Shown here piece after piece: positions 16,906 through 26,558 of a stretch of DNA of 64,000 nucleotides (its first letter is position 1; each line of letters opens with the position of its first letter). This DNA is from an uncultured Streptococcus sp. (GTDB taxonomy: Bacteria > Bacillota > Bacilli > Lactobacillales > Streptococcaceae), in NCBI GenBank assembly GCA_934215455.1, contig CAKPZX010000001.1:39484-103483 (forward strand). Reading direction: 5' to 3'. The notes beneath the pieces are model-generated. The model was not told the origin of the DNA. It ran no database searches and saw only the letters and a list, made by a program, of their open reading frames with translations. The translations under genes were made by a program, and so were the position numbers.

Positions 16906-17904
16906 ATGAAAGTTTTACTGTATTTAGAAGGAAAATCCGTATTACAAAAATCAGGAATTGGTCGAGCCTTGCAGCATCAAATGCATGCGCTTGATTTGGC
17001 TGGGATTCCGTATACGACAGATATTTTAGGAGATTATGATGTGGTGCATATCAATACCTATGGCCCACGGAGTTTCCTTTTGCTCCATGCAGCAAAGCGT
17101 CGTGGAAAGAAAGTCATCATGCATGGCCATTCAACCCGTGAGGATTTTGAAAATTCCTTTATCGGGTCTAACTTTTTTGCGCCCTTGTTTGGGAAGTATT
17201 TGGCTCACATGTACCAAAAGGCAGACTATGTGATCACGCCATCTGAGTATTCTAAACACCTGATTCAGTCTTATGGGGTGACCACACCGATTATCGCGGT
17301 CTCCAATGGAATTGATTTGGAAAAATACAAGAAGGATCCGAAAAAAGAAGAAGTCTTTCGCAAGCATTTTAAGATCCAAGAAGGCCAAAAGGTTGTCATC
17401 TGTGCAGGGCTTTATTTTAAACGCAAAGGGATTGAAGATTTCGTAGAAGTGGCCCGTCGCATGCCGGATGTGCGCTTTATTTGGCTAGGTTCTATCAACA
17501 AATGGATCATTCCGCGTAAGATTCGTCGTATCGTGGAAAAGGATCATCCAAGTAATGTGGAATTCCCTGGCTACTTCAAGGGAGCAGTCTTCCAAGGGGC
17601 TATGACGGGTTCAGATGCTTTCTTCTTCCCATCTTATGAAGAAACAGAAGGAATCGTTGTTTTGGAAGCCTTGGCCAGTCATCAGCACACGGTCTTGCGG
17701 GATATTCCAGTATACAATGGCTGGATTGACGAGACGTCTTCTGAATTGTGCCATAATGTAGACGAATTTGTGGATTCCTTGAACAAGGTCTTGAACGGTC
17801 AAGTAGACAAGCGGGAGGCAGGCTACAAGGTCGCTGAAAGTCGTTCGATCGACTTAGTGGCTTATCAATTGGTCGAAGCCTATCAAACAGTTTTGGAGAT
17901 GTAA
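16906..17904 (+). CDS. cpoA: GT4 glycosyltransferase, CpoA-like (glycolipid synthesis)
   Basis: A 332-residue GT-B fold transferase. The N-terminal KSVLQKSGIGRALQHQ segment and the C-terminal nucleotide-sugar EX7E motif (YEETEGIVVLEALAS) are clear. Length and N-terminus match pneumococcal CpoA, which adds galactose to glucosyl-diacylglycerol; mutants affect beta-lactam susceptibility and membrane curvature. It is paired with a second transferase that would make the acceptor. ATG 16906 starts the conserved MKVLLYLEGK; upstream in-frame TTG 16870 lies inside the promoter. The name is by similarity and context, and donor sugar is inferred. Confidence 0.82.
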   Translation: MKVLLYLEGKSVLQKSGIGRALQHQMHALDLAGIPYTTDILGDYDVVHINTYGPRSFLLLHAAKRRGKKVIMHGHSTREDFENSFIGSNFFAPLFGKYLAHMYQKADYVITPSEYSKHLIQSYGVTTPIIAVSNGIDLEKYKKDPKKEEVFRKHFKIQEGQKVVICAGLYFKRKGIEDFVEVARRMPDVRFIWLGSINKWIIPRKIRRIVEKDHPSNVEFPGYFKGAVFQGAMTGSDAFFFPSYEETEGIVVLEALASHQHTVLRDIPVYNGWIDETSSELCHNVDEFVDSLNKVLNGQVDKREAGYKVAESRSIDLVAYQLVEAYQTVLEM

Positions 17905-17905
17905 G

Positions 17906-19228
17906 ATGCGTGTAGGGTTATTTACAGATACCTATTTCCCGCAAGTTTCGGGAGTGGCGACCAGTATTCGGACGCTCAAAACAGAATTAGAAAAATTGGG
18001 TCACACGGTCTTTATCTTTACGACAACGGATAAAGATGTGAACCGCTATGAAGATTGGCAGATCATTCGGATTCCAAGTGTGCCTTTCTTCGCCTTTAAG
18101 GACCGCCGCGTTGCTTACCGTGGATTCTCAAAGGCGCTTGCCATTGCCAAGCAATACCAGCTGGATATTATCCATACCCAGACTGAGTTTTCACTGGGCC
18201 TTTTGGGAGTGTGGATTGGACGCGAGTTGCGGATTCCAGTCATTCATACCTACCATACCCAGTATGAGGACTATGTCCGCTATATTGCAAGAGGCATGGT
18301 TATTCGCCCAAGTATGGTCAAATACATTGTGAGAAGTTATATGAATGATCTGGACGGAGTGATCTGTCCTAGTGAGATCGTCTATGACTTGCTCCAAAAG
18401 TACAAGGTCAAGGCAGAAAAACGTATTATTCCGACAGGGATTGATTTGGCCAAGTTTGACCGGCCAGAAATAACTCCGACAGAGACAGCAGCTCTTCGTG
18501 AAAAATATGAAGTAGCAGAAGATGAAACGCTTTTATTGAGCCTTTCGCGGGTTTCTTATGAAAAGAATATTCAGGCTGTTATTGCGGCCCTTCCAGACGT
18601 CTTAAAGGTCAATCAAAAAGTTAAGTTGATTGTCGCTGGAGATGGTCCTTATTTGGATGATTTAAAAAAACAGGCAGCGAAACTGGGGATTTCAGATGCG
18701 GTTGTCTTTACAGGGATGATCCCACCCAATGAAACAGCTCTCTACTATAAGGCAGCTGACTTCTTTATTTCAGCTTCAACGAGTGAGACGCAAGGTTTGA
18801 CCTATTTAGAGAGTATTGCTAGTGGTACCCCGATTATTGCTCATGGCAATCCTTATCTCGAACATGTGATTGATGACCCTATGTTTGGAAAGCTCTTTTA
18901 TGAGGAGAGCGATCTGGCCCAAGCAATTCTTGAAGCGATTGACGAGATGCCTGCAATTGATGAAACCAAGTGGGCAGAAAAGATCGATGATATTTCTGCA
19001 TCAACCTTTGGCCGTCGGGTCTACGAATTTTACCTGGATAAAATCATCTCTAAAGACTTCTCAAATGATTTGAATCCTGAACAAAGTCGGGTCAAGCGGA
19101 TGTCTAAGACCATTGTGAAAATCCCGACCAAGGTGATTGCTCTTCCGGTCAATGGATCTGTGAAAATGATGAAGGCTTCGGTCAAACAAGTGAAGAAAAT
19201 CCGGAAAATCACACATTTCTTTGATTGA
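17906..19228 (+). CDS. GT4 glycosyltransferase, probable alpha-monoglucosyldiacylglycerol synthase
   Basis: A 440-residue GT-B transferase beginning MRVGLFTDTYFPQVSGVATS, with the EX7E-type motif SETQGLTYLESIASGTP in the C-terminal half. The last 60 residues are basic and amphipathic (KMMKASVKQVKKIRK), which would suit peripheral membrane binding. The neighbour of CpoA in streptococci makes glucosyl-diacylglycerol, the acceptor for CpoA and for lipoteichoic acid anchors. The start is 1 nt after the upstream stop, with a GGAGATGTAAG ribosome binding site inside the upstream gene, so translation is coupled. Confidence 0.85.
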   Translation: MRVGLFTDTYFPQVSGVATSIRTLKTELEKLGHTVFIFTTTDKDVNRYEDWQIIRIPSVPFFAFKDRRVAYRGFSKALAIAKQYQLDIIHTQTEFSLGLLGVWIGRELRIPVIHTYHTQYEDYVRYIARGMVIRPSMVKYIVRSYMNDLDGVICPSEIVYDLLQKYKVKAEKRIIPTGIDLAKFDRPEITPTETAALREKYEVAEDETLLLSLSRVSYEKNIQAVIAALPDVLKVNQKVKLIVAGDGPYLDDLKKQAAKLGISDAVVFTGMIPPNETALYYKAADFFISASTSETQGLTYLESIASGTPIIAHGNPYLEHVIDDPMFGKLFYEESDLAQAILEAIDEMPAIDETKWAEKIDDISASTFGRRVYEFYLDKIISKDFSNDLNPEQSRVKRMSKTIVKIPTKVIALPVNGSVKMMKASVKQVKKIRKITHFFD

Positions 19229-19243
19229 AAATGAAACTTTTTC

Positions 19244-19271
19244 TTGCAAAATTTTTCAATCGTGCTATAAT
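19244..19271 (+). promoter_or_regulatory. Promoter of the thrS T-box transcript
   Basis: TTGCAA (19244-19249), a 16-bp spacer and TATAAT (19266-19271), with TG one base before the -10. Confidence 0.8.
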
Positions 19272-19277
19272 AACTGA

Positions 19278-19490
19278 CAGAGACATATCAAATCTAGGAA
19301 ATCTGATAGAGAGCGCGTGGGGCTGGAAATCGCGTAGAGGATAGGTTTGGGACTACTCGTGATTCTTTTATGCAAACATAAAACGGTGGCTACGTTAGAG
19401 CCAATCAGAGGTGTCCCTCTTTTTTGAGGAACATAAATGAAGGTGGAACCACGTTGCGACGTCCTTTCGAGGAGGTCGCTTTTTTGATTT
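19278..19490 (+). promoter_or_regulatory. T-box riboswitch leader controlling thrS
   Basis: The diagnostic T-box AGGTGGAACCACG is at 19441-19453. It is followed by a terminator GCGAC-CCT...AGG-GTCGC with TTTTTT (19456-19486), the stem that competes with the antiterminator. Upstream is the Stem I region, with a GCG...CGC distal hairpin. The likely specifier is ACT (threonine) at 19352-19354, followed by A; I infer it from position and from the downstream gene. Uncharged tRNA-Thr would stabilise the antiterminator and turn on thrS. Confidence 0.88.
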
Positions 19491-19581
19491 CTTAATGAAG
19501 ACATCAAAAGGAGTGACGATTCCAATGTTCAAAGACACCTCCCACCCATTTAGCTACTAAAAACTTTATAAGGAGAAAATC

Positions 19582-21525
19582 ATGATTAAGATTACTTTCC
19601 CAGATGGCGCTGTTCGTGAATTCGAATCTGGCGTTACAACTTTTGAAATTGCCCAATCTATCAGCAATTCCCTAGCTAAGAAAGCTCTTGCTGGTAAATT
19701 TAACGGCAAATTGATTGACACAACTCGTGCGATCACTGAAGATGGAAGCATCGAAATCGTGACACCTGATCACGAAGATGCCCTTCCAATCTTGCGTCAC
19801 TCAGCGGCTCACTTGTTTGCCCAAGCAGCTCGTCGCCTTTTCCCAGATATTCATTTGGGTGTTGGTCCAGCGATCGAAGATGGTTTCTACTACGATACTG
19901 ACAATGAAGCTGGTCAAATTTCTAACGAAGATCTTCCTCGTATCGAAGAAGAAATGAAGAAAATCGTGAAAGAAAACTTCCCATCTATTCGTGAAGAAGT
20001 GACCAAGGATGAAGCGCGTGAAATCTTCAAAAATGATCCATACAAATTAGAATTGATCGAAGAACACTCAGAAGACGAAGGTGGTTTGACCATCTACCGT
20101 CAAGGTGAATACGTTGACCTTTGCCGTGGCCCACACGTCCCATCAACTGGTCGCATCCAAATCTTCCACCTTCTGAACGTTGCTGGTGCTTACTGGCGTG
20201 GTAATAGCGACAATGCCATGATGCAACGGATCTACGGTACCGCTTGGTTTGATAAGAAAGACTTGAAGAACTACCTTCAAATGCGTGAAGAAGCCAAAGA
20301 ACGTGACCATCGTAAACTTGGGAAAGAATTGGATCTCTTCATGATTTCTCAAGAAGTTGGTCAAGGTCTTCCATTCTGGTTGCCAAATGGTGCGACCATT
20401 CGTCGTGAGTTGGAACGCTATATCGTTGATAAAGAAGTCGCAGCAGGCTACCAACACGTCTACACTCCACCAATTGCTTCTGTAGAACTGTATAAGACTT
20501 CAGGTCACTGGGATCACTACCGTGAAGACATGTTCCCACCAATGGATATGGGGGATGGAGAAGAGTTTGTTCTTCGTCCAATGAACTGCCCTCACCACAT
20601 TGAAGTCTACAAACATCATGTGCACTCTTACCGTGAATTGCCAATCCGTATCGCTGAAATTGGGATGATGCACCGTTATGAAAAATCTGGTGCCTTGACA
20701 GGACTTCAACGTGTGCGTGAAATGTCTCTGAATGATGGTCATACCTTTGTGGCTCCAGAACAAATCGAGGAAGAATTCAAGAAGATCCTTCAATTGATCA
20801 TCGATGTGTATGAAGACTTTAACTTGACGGATTACCGTTTCCGCTTGTCTTATCGCGATCCTAAAGACAAACACAAATACTTTGACAACGATGAGATGTG
20901 GGAAAATGCTCAACGCATGTTGAAAGCCGCTGTCGATGATATGGGTGTTGAGTACTATGAAGCAGAAGGGGAAGCTGCCTTCTACGGACCAAAATTGGAT
21001 ATCCAAGTGAAAACAGCTCTTGGTAAAGAAGAAACTCTTTCAACGATCCAATTGGACTTCTTGCTTCCAGAACGCTTTGATCTTCATTACATTGGAGCAG
21101 ACGGAGAAGAACACCGTCCAGTCATGATCCACCGTGGGGTTATCTCAACGATGGAACGCTTTACTGCGATCTTGATTGAAAACTACAAGGGAGCTTTCCC
21201 AACCTGGCTTGCTCCTCACCAAGTAACCCTTATCCCAGTATCGAACGAAAAACACGTGGACTATGCTTGGGAAGTGGCTAAGAAACTTCGTGACCGTGGT
21301 GTTCGTGCTGATGTGGATGAACGCAATGAAAAAATGCAGTTCAAGATCCGTGCTTCTCAAACTCAAAAGATTCCTTATCAATTGATCGTTGGGGACAAGG
21401 AAATGGAAGACAAGGCTGTAAACGTGCGTCGTTATGGCCAAAAAGAAACAGAAACCATGTCAGTGGATGCATTTGTAGAATTAATTCTTACAGATATTTC
21501 AAATAAATCCCGTGTTGAGAAATAA
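19582..21525 (+). CDS. thrS: Threonyl-tRNA synthetase
   Basis: A 647-residue class II synthetase of normal length. Order: TGS domain (1-63), editing/SAD domain (about 64-240, with [13 protein letters not shown]), catalytic core (about 240-540: motif 2 region with [15 protein letters not shown] and YGPKLDIQ), and anticodon-binding domain (about 545-640). It charges tRNA-Thr and edits mischarged Ser. The gene is strongly codon-biased and preceded by AAGGAGAAAA. It is controlled by the T-box leader at 19278-19490. A second copy of its extreme 3' end, of diverged sequence, survives at 23067-23129. Confidence 0.97.
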   Translation: MIKITFPDGAVREFESGVTTFEIAQSISNSLAKKALAGKFNGKLIDTTRAITEDGSIEIVTPDHEDALPILRHSAAHLFAQAARRLFPDIHLGVGPAIEDGFYYDTDNEAGQISNEDLPRIEEEMKKIVKENFPSIREEVTKDEAREIFKNDPYKLELIEEHSEDEGGLTIYRQGEYVDLCRGPHVPSTGRIQIFHLLNVAGAYWRGNSDNAMMQRIYGTAWFDKKDLKNYLQMREEAKERDHRKLGKELDLFMISQEVGQGLPFWLPNGATIRRELERYIVDKEVAAGYQHVYTPPIASVELYKTSGHWDHYREDMFPPMDMGDGEEFVLRPMNCPHHIEVYKHHVHSYRELPIRIAEIGMMHRYEKSGALTGLQRVREMSLNDGHTFVAPEQIEEEFKKILQLIIDVYEDFNLTDYRFRLSYRDPKDKHKYFDNDEMWENAQRMLKAAVDDMGVEYYEAEGEAAFYGPKLDIQVKTALGKEETLSTIQLDFLLPERFDLHYIGADGEEHRPVMIHRGVISTMERFTAILIENYKGAFPTWLAPHQVTLIPVSNEKHVDYAWEVAKKLRDRGVRADVDERNEKMQFKIRASQTQKIPYQLIVGDKEMEDKAVNVRRYGQKETETMSVDAFVELILTDISNKSRVEK

Positions 21526-21558
21526 ACCATTTAACCTAGAACAAAATCTCAGCCACCT

Positions 21559-21591
21559 AAAAAGCAACAACTGTTTCAGTTGTTGCTTTTT
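21559..21591. terminator. Bidirectional terminator after thrS
   Basis: AAAAAGCAACAACTG, loop TTT and CAGTTGTTGCTTTTT. It can serve thrS and the convergent DUF389 gene. Confidence 0.85.
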
Positions 21592-21735
21592 ATATTTTGT
21601 TTAACCTGAGCTAGTAGTGATTGGTCAAACCACCACAAATAGTATCCTCATCAACAATCCTTTCTATCCATTAACTTTTGGATATAGGATATCCTCCCAA
21701 GATTTGCTTCCATGAGTTAGATGAGTCGACTATCC

Positions 21736-22785
21736 TCAGTCCTTGTCTGCTTCATTTTCTTTTACGAGGTCATCTTGTGAATCTTTTTCAGAGAGTTTTT
21801 GATCGATATACTTGTCAATGTTTTCGTAAAATTCCTTGGTCGTCTCACTATCTAATTTTGTCGAATTATGGACTTGGTTGACTTTCAATTGAACAGATTG
21901 AATACCGTAAGAGGCTTGTTTTTGGCGAATGGTTTCTAATTCTTCTTCTGAAATCGGATCTCCAACAACCGTCAAGACCAATTCATTATTCCTTGACTTG
22001 TAGACTTGATTAATGACCGTATGATTGGCGAACTCCTTTCCTACAAACTGTTTGATCCCTTCTTTTCGTGCTTGATCCATCGTCAGAGTGACTGCTGAAT
22101 AGCTGGCTGGAAGAACCAATAATACAATCAAGGAGATCAACCCAATTCTCATTTTAATGTTTAGCTCTTTAAATGAACTTAAGGGAGATTGTCTCATCAT
22201 AATTCTTGTTCCAACAATATTGATTAGCATGATAAAGACACAGTTGATCAAGAAAAGATAGAGAGCCCCAAATAAAAATCGTACATTCCCATTAGCTAAA
22301 CCATAGCCTGCAGTGCAGATAGGTGGCATCAGAGCTGTTGCAATGGCTACTCCTGGCACGATATTGTTTGCTTCTTTTTTTCTTGAACCAATGACACCTG
22401 CTATCCCACCCGCAATAGCAATGAGAACATCCCAAATGGTTGGAGAGGTTCGTGCAATCAATTCGCTACTTGCATAAGATAAGGGAGAAATCCAGAAATA
22501 TAGAGTCGAGACAAGCAAACTGACCAATACTTGAGTAAATAAAACCCCTAGAGATTGCTTGATTAAACGCGTATCAAAAATAGCTAAACCAAACCCCAGT
22601 CCAATAATCGGTGTCATAAGAGGGGAAATCAGCATGGCTCCAATAATGACAGCTGTTGAATTCATATTTAGACCTATAGAGGCAATAAAAATCGAACACA
22701 TCAAAATCACTGTATCTCTTAATCGAACATGAAGGTCATCATATAGTTTCTCGCGGAATTCACGTGTTGAATAGTTTCCGGACAT
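21736..22785 (-). CDS. DUF389 membrane protein
   Basis: A 349-residue protein with six or seven hydrophobic helices in residues 25-235 (including IGAMLISPLMTPIIGLGFG, a DUF389 hallmark, and ATALMPPICTAGYGLANGN). A soluble, charged C-terminal part follows (about 235-349), rich in Asp/Glu/Lys at the end. The family is of unknown function in the cytoplasmic membrane. The Shine-Dalgarno AAAGGAG precedes the start. It points toward thrS and appears AT-richer than its neighbours. A stranded second thrS 3' end on its far side suggests that the gene was inserted into the thrS-vicR interval. Confidence 0.88.
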   Translation of the reverse strand: MSGNYSTREFREKLYDDLHVRLRDTVILMCSIFIASIGLNMNSTAVIIGAMLISPLMTPIIGLGFGLAIFDTRLIKQSLGVLFTQVLVSLLVSTLYFWISPLSYASSELIARTSPTIWDVLIAIAGGIAGVIGSRKKEANNIVPGVAIATALMPPICTAGYGLANGNVRFLFGALYLFLINCVFIMLINIVGTRIMMRQSPLSSFKELNIKMRIGLISLIVLLVLPASYSAVTLTMDQARKEGIKQFVGKEFANHTVINQVYKSRNNELVLTVVGDPISEEELETIRQKQASYGIQSVQLKVNQVHNSTKLDSETTKEFYENIDKYIDQKLSEKDSQDDLVKENEADKD

Positions 22786-23066
22786 TGGTTACTCCTTTAA
22801 TTTCATATAATCTTGTTTCTGCATGGATGATGGTAGAGAGACTTCTGTCTAAACTGACATATTTATAATTCTCACTTATAATTCTTTTGAACATTATCTT
22901 TTAAATATCCATCAGTCCATCCTGCATATTATATCAAAAATTTTACAGTCTTTCTCTGAAGAAATCAATTAATTTAAAAGATAGTGAAGGCAGAAATTTT
23001 TGTATCCTTATCCGAAGAAGAAAAACGATATCTCCTCTGAAAGTAGATACCGTTTTAATGTTTAAA
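22786..23066. other. Intergenic region upstream of the DUF389 gene
   Basis: No gene is supported. It should hold the minus-strand promoter of the DUF389 gene. Two TTATAATTCT units (22863-22872 and 22876-22885) form a direct repeat with 13-bp period that could be an operator or chance AT-rich sequence. The whole 22786-23546 interval lacks an intact gene; its right part is annotated separately. Confidence 0.4.
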
Positions 23067-23129
23067 CATGATGAGTATGTAGCAGCAATCCTAGCTGATA
23101 TCGCCAACAAATCACGTGTTGAGAAATAA
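23067..23129 (+). pseudogene. Stranded 3' end of a second thrS copy
   Basis: Twenty codons reading HDEYVAAILADIANKSRVEK and a TAA stop. The intact ThrS at 21525 ends [17 protein letters not shown], so the C-termini are homologous with the same stop position. The frame stays open for some codons upstream but has no recognisable ThrS sequence, and no start signal is seen. I read it as the leftover 3' end of an original thrS after a recombination event that placed a thrS end plus the DUF389 gene in between. Confidence 0.75.
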
Positions 23130-23140
23130 TGAAAAAATAA

Positions 23141-23163
23141 AAAGATTGAGGATAAAACTATCT
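23141..23163 (+). repeat. Left flank of structured element copy 2
   Basis: AAGATTGAG (23142-23150) recurs at 23402-23410 as the 5' arm of the terminator stem. Similar sequence (AGATTGAAGA) also lies just before copy 1 at about 6660, so it may be part of the element or a duplicated terminator arm. Confidence 0.45.
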
Positions 23164-23302
23164 AAAAACTTTCCTTAGGTGACTACGGGCGTCAGCGAAC
23201 TTCGAAGAAGTTCCATGACTTAGTTTTGAGCCTGAGGTCTCAAAACTCCCGAGTGCTAGAAACAAGTGTGTTTCTAGCACTTTTCTCACAGCGGAAAGTT
23301 TT
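23164..23302 (+). repeat. Structured RNA-like element, copy 2
   Basis: Matches 6683-6818 over its full length. Conserved parts: AAACTTTCC (23166-23174) pairing with GGAAAGTTT (23293-23301), the TTAGGTGA box with TCAC, and the CGTCAGCGAACTTC and ACTCCCGAGTGC blocks. Hairpins: GAACTTC-GAA-GAAGTTC, AGTTTTGAG/CTCAAAACT, and GTGCTAGAAACA-AGTG-TGTTTCTAGCAC (23253-23280). Compared with copy 1, the last stem has two swapped base pairs that preserve pairing. The first hairpin is the reverse complement of the one in copy 1. Confidence 0.75.
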
Positions 23303-23432
23303 CTATAGATGATTAATTAACTCTAGCAAGTAGGAATATATAACACTTTTTAAAATCGATCTAATTGATTTTATCTTATAAAAATTATTTCTTTATTTTC
23401 TAAGATTGAGATTTCATGATCTCAGTCTTTTT
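23303..23432 (+). repeat. AT-rich tail of element copy 2 and terminator
   Basis: AT-rich sequence with AAAATCG near 23352, aligning loosely with the copy 1 tail. It ends in a strong hairpin, AAGATTGAGAT-TTCATG-ATCTCAGTC with TTTTT (23402-23432), which probably was the original thrS-side terminator. Confidence 0.6.
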
Positions 23433-23546
23433 GCTTTATCTTATTGGAAAGTCCAGCAATTGAGACTCCACATTTCTTCATAAGTTTGATATAATAAGAA
23501 GATAGAGATTGATAAGGAAAAGTAGCATTAGAAACAGGTATGTAAG

Positions 23547-24248
23547 ATGAAAAAAATATTAGTAGTTGATGATGAAAAACCAATTTCAGACATTATCAAA
23601 TTTAACATGGCAAAAGAAGGCTATGAAGTCTTGACGGCCTTTGACGGGCGGGAGGCATTAGAAGTCTTTGCGGCTGAGAATCCGGATATTATTATTCTAG
23701 ATTTGATGTTGCCAGAGATTGATGGCTTGGAAGTAGCGCGTACGATTCGTAAGACCAGCAATGTTCCGATCATTGTCCTATCCGCTAAGGATACGGAATT
23801 TGATAAGGTCATCGGGCTTGAAATCGGTGCGGATGACTATGTGACCAAACCTTTCTCTAATCGGGAATTACAAGCGCGTGTGAAAGCCTTGTTGCGTCGT
23901 TCAGAGTTTGCGGCTGATCCTCAGCTTGAAAATGAGGCCGATACAGAAATTGTCATTGGTGATCTTCACATTCTTCCAGATGCTTTCTTGGTTCAAAAAG
24001 GCAACAAAGAATTGGACTTGACCCATCGTGAGTTTGAATTGCTCTATCACCTTGCGACCCATGTCGGTCAAGTCATGACCCGTGAGCACCTTCTTGAGAC
24101 GGTGTGGGGCTATGATTACTTTGGTGATGTTCGGACGGTGGACGTGACGGTTCGTCGGTTGCGTGAAAAAATCGAGGACACACCGGGGCGTCCAGAATAT
24201 ATCTTGACCCGCCGTGGTGTCGGATATTATATGAGAAACAATGATTGA
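23547..24248 (+). CDS. vicR: Response regulator VicR (WalR)
   Basis: A 233-residue OmpR-family regulator. The receiver domain (1-115) has D9/D10, the phosphoacceptor D52 (IIILDLM) and the conserved lysine of VTKPF. The winged-helix DNA-binding domain covers about 135-230 ([15 protein letters not shown]). VicR/WalR is the essential regulator of cell-wall hydrolases in Firmicutes. A -10 TATAAT lies at 23490-23495; no strong -35 was seen. The gene overlaps vicK by 8 nt. Confidence 0.96.
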   Translation: MKKILVVDDEKPISDIIKFNMAKEGYEVLTAFDGREALEVFAAENPDIIILDLMLPEIDGLEVARTIRKTSNVPIIVLSAKDTEFDKVIGLEIGADDYVTKPFSNRELQARVKALLRRSEFAADPQLENEADTEIVIGDLHILPDAFLVQKGNKELDLTHREFELLYHLATHVGQVMTREHLLETVWGYDYFGDVRTVDVTVRRLREKIEDTPGRPEYILTRRGVGYYMRNND

Positions 24249-25593
24249 TCAACTAAAACAATTTGTCATGTCGTCGAACTTTGTCTTTGTTCTGATTACG
24301 GTTGGGTTTATCATTGTGGTTGCCTTGCTTTTGCTAGAAAACCGTAGGGACAATATCAAGCTCAGACAATTAAACGCTAAAATTAAGGATCTGATTGCAG
24401 GGGATTATTCCGAAGTGGTCGACATGCAAGGAAGCCCAGAGCTGACCGATATGACCAATAGTATCAATGATCTGTCTGAGGTCATCCGCTTGACGCATGA
24501 AAACTTGGAACAAGAAACCAAGCGTTTGACCAGTATCCTTTCTTACATGACAGACGGGGTGCTTGCGACCAACAGACGCGGTCAGATTATCATGGTCAAT
24601 GAAATGGCAGCCAAGCAATTGAATGTTAATAAAGATGAGGTGCTCAATACCAGTATTCTGGATTTGCTTTCGCTTGGAGATGACTATGATCTGCGAAGCT
24701 TGATTACAGAAGTACCAGAGTTGACCATCGATTCCCAGGATGAAAATGGGGAATACATAAGTCTTCGTGTGCGCTTTGCCTTGATTCGTCGCGAGTCAGG
24801 TTTTATCTCTGGTCTGGTAGCTGTTTTGCACGATACGACAGAGCAGGACAAGGAAGAGCGGGAACGTCGCCTCTTTGTCTCCAATGTGAGTCATGAATTA
24901 CGGACACCTTTGACCAGTGTGAAATCCTATCTGGAAGCCCTAGACGATGGCGCTTTGTCAGAGCCGGTAGCACCAGATTTTGTCAAAGTTTCACTCAATG
25001 AAACCAACCGCATGATGCGCATGGTCACAGATCTTTTGAGTCTTTCTCGAATCGACAATGAAACTAGTCAGCTGGAGATCGAGTTGACCAACTTTACGGC
25101 CTTTATCACCTTTATTTTAAACCGGTTTGATAAGATCAAGAGTCAATCGCAAGAAGATACTAAGAAGTATGAACTGATCCGGGAATACCCAATCACCCCG
25201 ATCTGGGTTGAAATCGATACGGATAAAATGACCCAGGTGATCGACAATATCTTGAACAATGCCATCAAGTACTCACCTGATGGTGGAAAAATCAAGGTAG
25301 GGATGAAAACGACAGATGCTCAGTTGATTATCTCTATCTCAGATGAGGGCTTGGGGATTCCCAAGAAAGACTTGCCTCGCATTTTTGATCGCTTTTACCG
25401 AGTGGATAAGGCGCGTAGCCGGGCCCAAGGTGGGACTGGCCTGGGCTTAGCCATTGCTAAAGAGATCGTTAAGCAACACAAAGGCTTTATTTGGGCCAAG
25501 AGTGAATATGGCAAGGGATCTACCTTTACCATTGTCTTGCCGTACGACAAAGATGCTATTAAAGACGACTGGGATACAGAAGAGGAAGAATAA
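24241..25593 (+). CDS. vicK: Sensor histidine kinase VicK (WalK)
   Basis: A 450-residue kinase. One transmembrane helix (about 13-33) with almost no extracellular domain is the streptococcal WalK form. Then come a HAMP-like linker (about 35-90), a PAS domain (about 95-205), HisKA with the phosphorylated His218 ([14 protein letters not shown]), and an ATPase domain ([40 protein letters not shown]). It phosphorylates and dephosphorylates VicR in response to envelope state. Start codon overlaps vicR, and the stop is 7 nt before vicX. Confidence 0.96.
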   Translation: MIDQLKQFVMSSNFVFVLITVGFIIVVALLLLENRRDNIKLRQLNAKIKDLIAGDYSEVVDMQGSPELTDMTNSINDLSEVIRLTHENLEQETKRLTSILSYMTDGVLATNRRGQIIMVNEMAAKQLNVNKDEVLNTSILDLLSLGDDYDLRSLITEVPELTIDSQDENGEYISLRVRFALIRRESGFISGLVAVLHDTTEQDKEERERRLFVSNVSHELRTPLTSVKSYLEALDDGALSEPVAPDFVKVSLNETNRMMRMVTDLLSLSRIDNETSQLEIELTNFTAFITFILNRFDKIKSQSQEDTKKYELIREYPITPIWVEIDTDKMTQVIDNILNNAIKYSPDGGKIKVGMKTTDAQLIISISDEGLGIPKKDLPRIFDRFYRVDKARSRAQGGTGLGLAIAKEIVKQHKGFIWAKSEYGKGSTFTIVLPYDKDAIKDDWDTEEEE

Positions 25594-25600
25594 GGAGTCA

Positions 25601-26410
25601 ATGACAGAAGAGGGATTTAAGTATAGTATTTTAGCTTCAGGTTCTAGTGGGAATTCTTTCTACCTTGAGACGCCAAAGAAAAAACTGCTTATTGATGCAG
25701 GGCTATCAGGGAAAAAGATTACGGGACTATTGGCTGAAATTGATCGCAAACCAGAAGACTTAGATGCCATTTTGATTACGCACGAACACTCAGACCATAT
25801 CCATGGTGTGGGTGTTTTAGCGCGGAAATATGGCATGGATCTATATGCTAATGAAGCAACTTGGAAGGCTATGGAAGGCACCAAGTATCTAGGAAAGGTC
25901 GATGATGCTCAAAAGCACATCTTTGAAATGGGGAAGACCAAGACATTTGGCGATATCGATATCGAAAGTTTTGGGGTCAGTCACGATGCTGCAGCCCCTC
26001 AATTCTATCGCTTTATGAAGGATGGCAAGAGCTTTGTCATGCTGACGGATACGGGCTATGTGAGTGATCGCTTGGCAGGCATCGTCGCGGATGCGGATGG
26101 CTATTTGATTGAGTCCAACCATGATGTAGAGATCCTTCGAGCAGGTTCTTATGCTTGGCGCTTGAAGCAGCGGATCTTGTCAGACCTAGGCCACCTTTCT
26201 AACGAAGATGGTGCAGATGCCATGATCCGAACCTTGGGGAATCGCACCAAGAAGATTTATCTAGGACATTTGTCAAAAGAGAACAATATCAAAGAATTGG
26301 CCCATATGACCATGGAGAATCAACTGGCTCGAGCAGATCTAGCTGTTGGCCATGATTTTGAGGTGCTAGATACCTCGCCAGATACCGCAACCCCTTTGAC
26401 GAAGATATAA
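25601..26410 (+). CDS. vicX: Metallo-beta-lactamase-fold hydrolase VicX (WalJ/YycJ)
   Basis: A 269-residue MBL-fold protein. The metal-binding motif THEHSDH (about 58-64) is intact, and the N-terminal ASGSSGNSF loop is typical of the family. The third gene of vicRKX in streptococci, it is a WalJ-type single-strand-specific nuclease candidate linked to wall homeostasis and DNA replication/segregation coordination. I use ATG 25601: its Shine-Dalgarno AAGGAG overlaps the vicK stop. A much longer upstream in-frame extension inside vicK is not plausible. Confidence 0.94.
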   Translation: MTEEGFKYSILASGSSGNSFYLETPKKKLLIDAGLSGKKITGLLAEIDRKPEDLDAILITHEHSDHIHGVGVLARKYGMDLYANEATWKAMEGTKYLGKVDDAQKHIFEMGKTKTFGDIDIESFGVSHDAAAPQFYRFMKDGKSFVMLTDTGYVSDRLAGIVADADGYLIESNHDVEILRAGSYAWRLKQRILSDLGHLSNEDGADAMIRTLGNRTKKIYLGHLSKENNIKELAHMTMENQLARADLAVGHDFEVLDTSPDTATPLTKI

Positions 26411-26415
26411 GATGG

Positions 26416-26439
26416 AAAGCCACCTGCGGGTGGTTTTTT
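26416..26439 (+). terminator. Terminator of vicRKX
   Basis: AAAGCCACC, loop TGC, GGGTGG and TTTTTT. Confidence 0.85.
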
Positions 26440-26477
26440 ATATGCCTATTTGAGAAAATCTACATCTAGTAATGAAT

Positions 26478-26506
26478 TTGCTCTTTATCCTAAATTCGTG
26501 TATGAT
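26478..26506 (+). promoter_or_regulatory. Promoter of the lipoprotein gene
   Basis: TTGCTC (26478-26483), 17 bp and TATGAT (26501-26506). Confidence 0.65.
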
Positions 26507-26558
26507 AGGAAAGAACGAATTCTGAGTGAGATTCATGAAAGTAGAGGAGAGATAATAA

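Noticed and set aside
20500-21006. 168-codon antisense frame inside thrS
   Set aside because: Shadow of a highly biased coding sequence; no initiation signals.
22863-22885. TTATAATTCT direct repeat as a regulator binding site
   Set aside because: Only two short AT-rich units with no dyad symmetry; not enough to call an operator.
25454-25600. N-terminal extension of vicX into vicK
   Set aside because: Would overlap 140 nt of the kinase's ATPase domain; the ATG at 25601 has an ideal ribosome binding site and family N-terminus.
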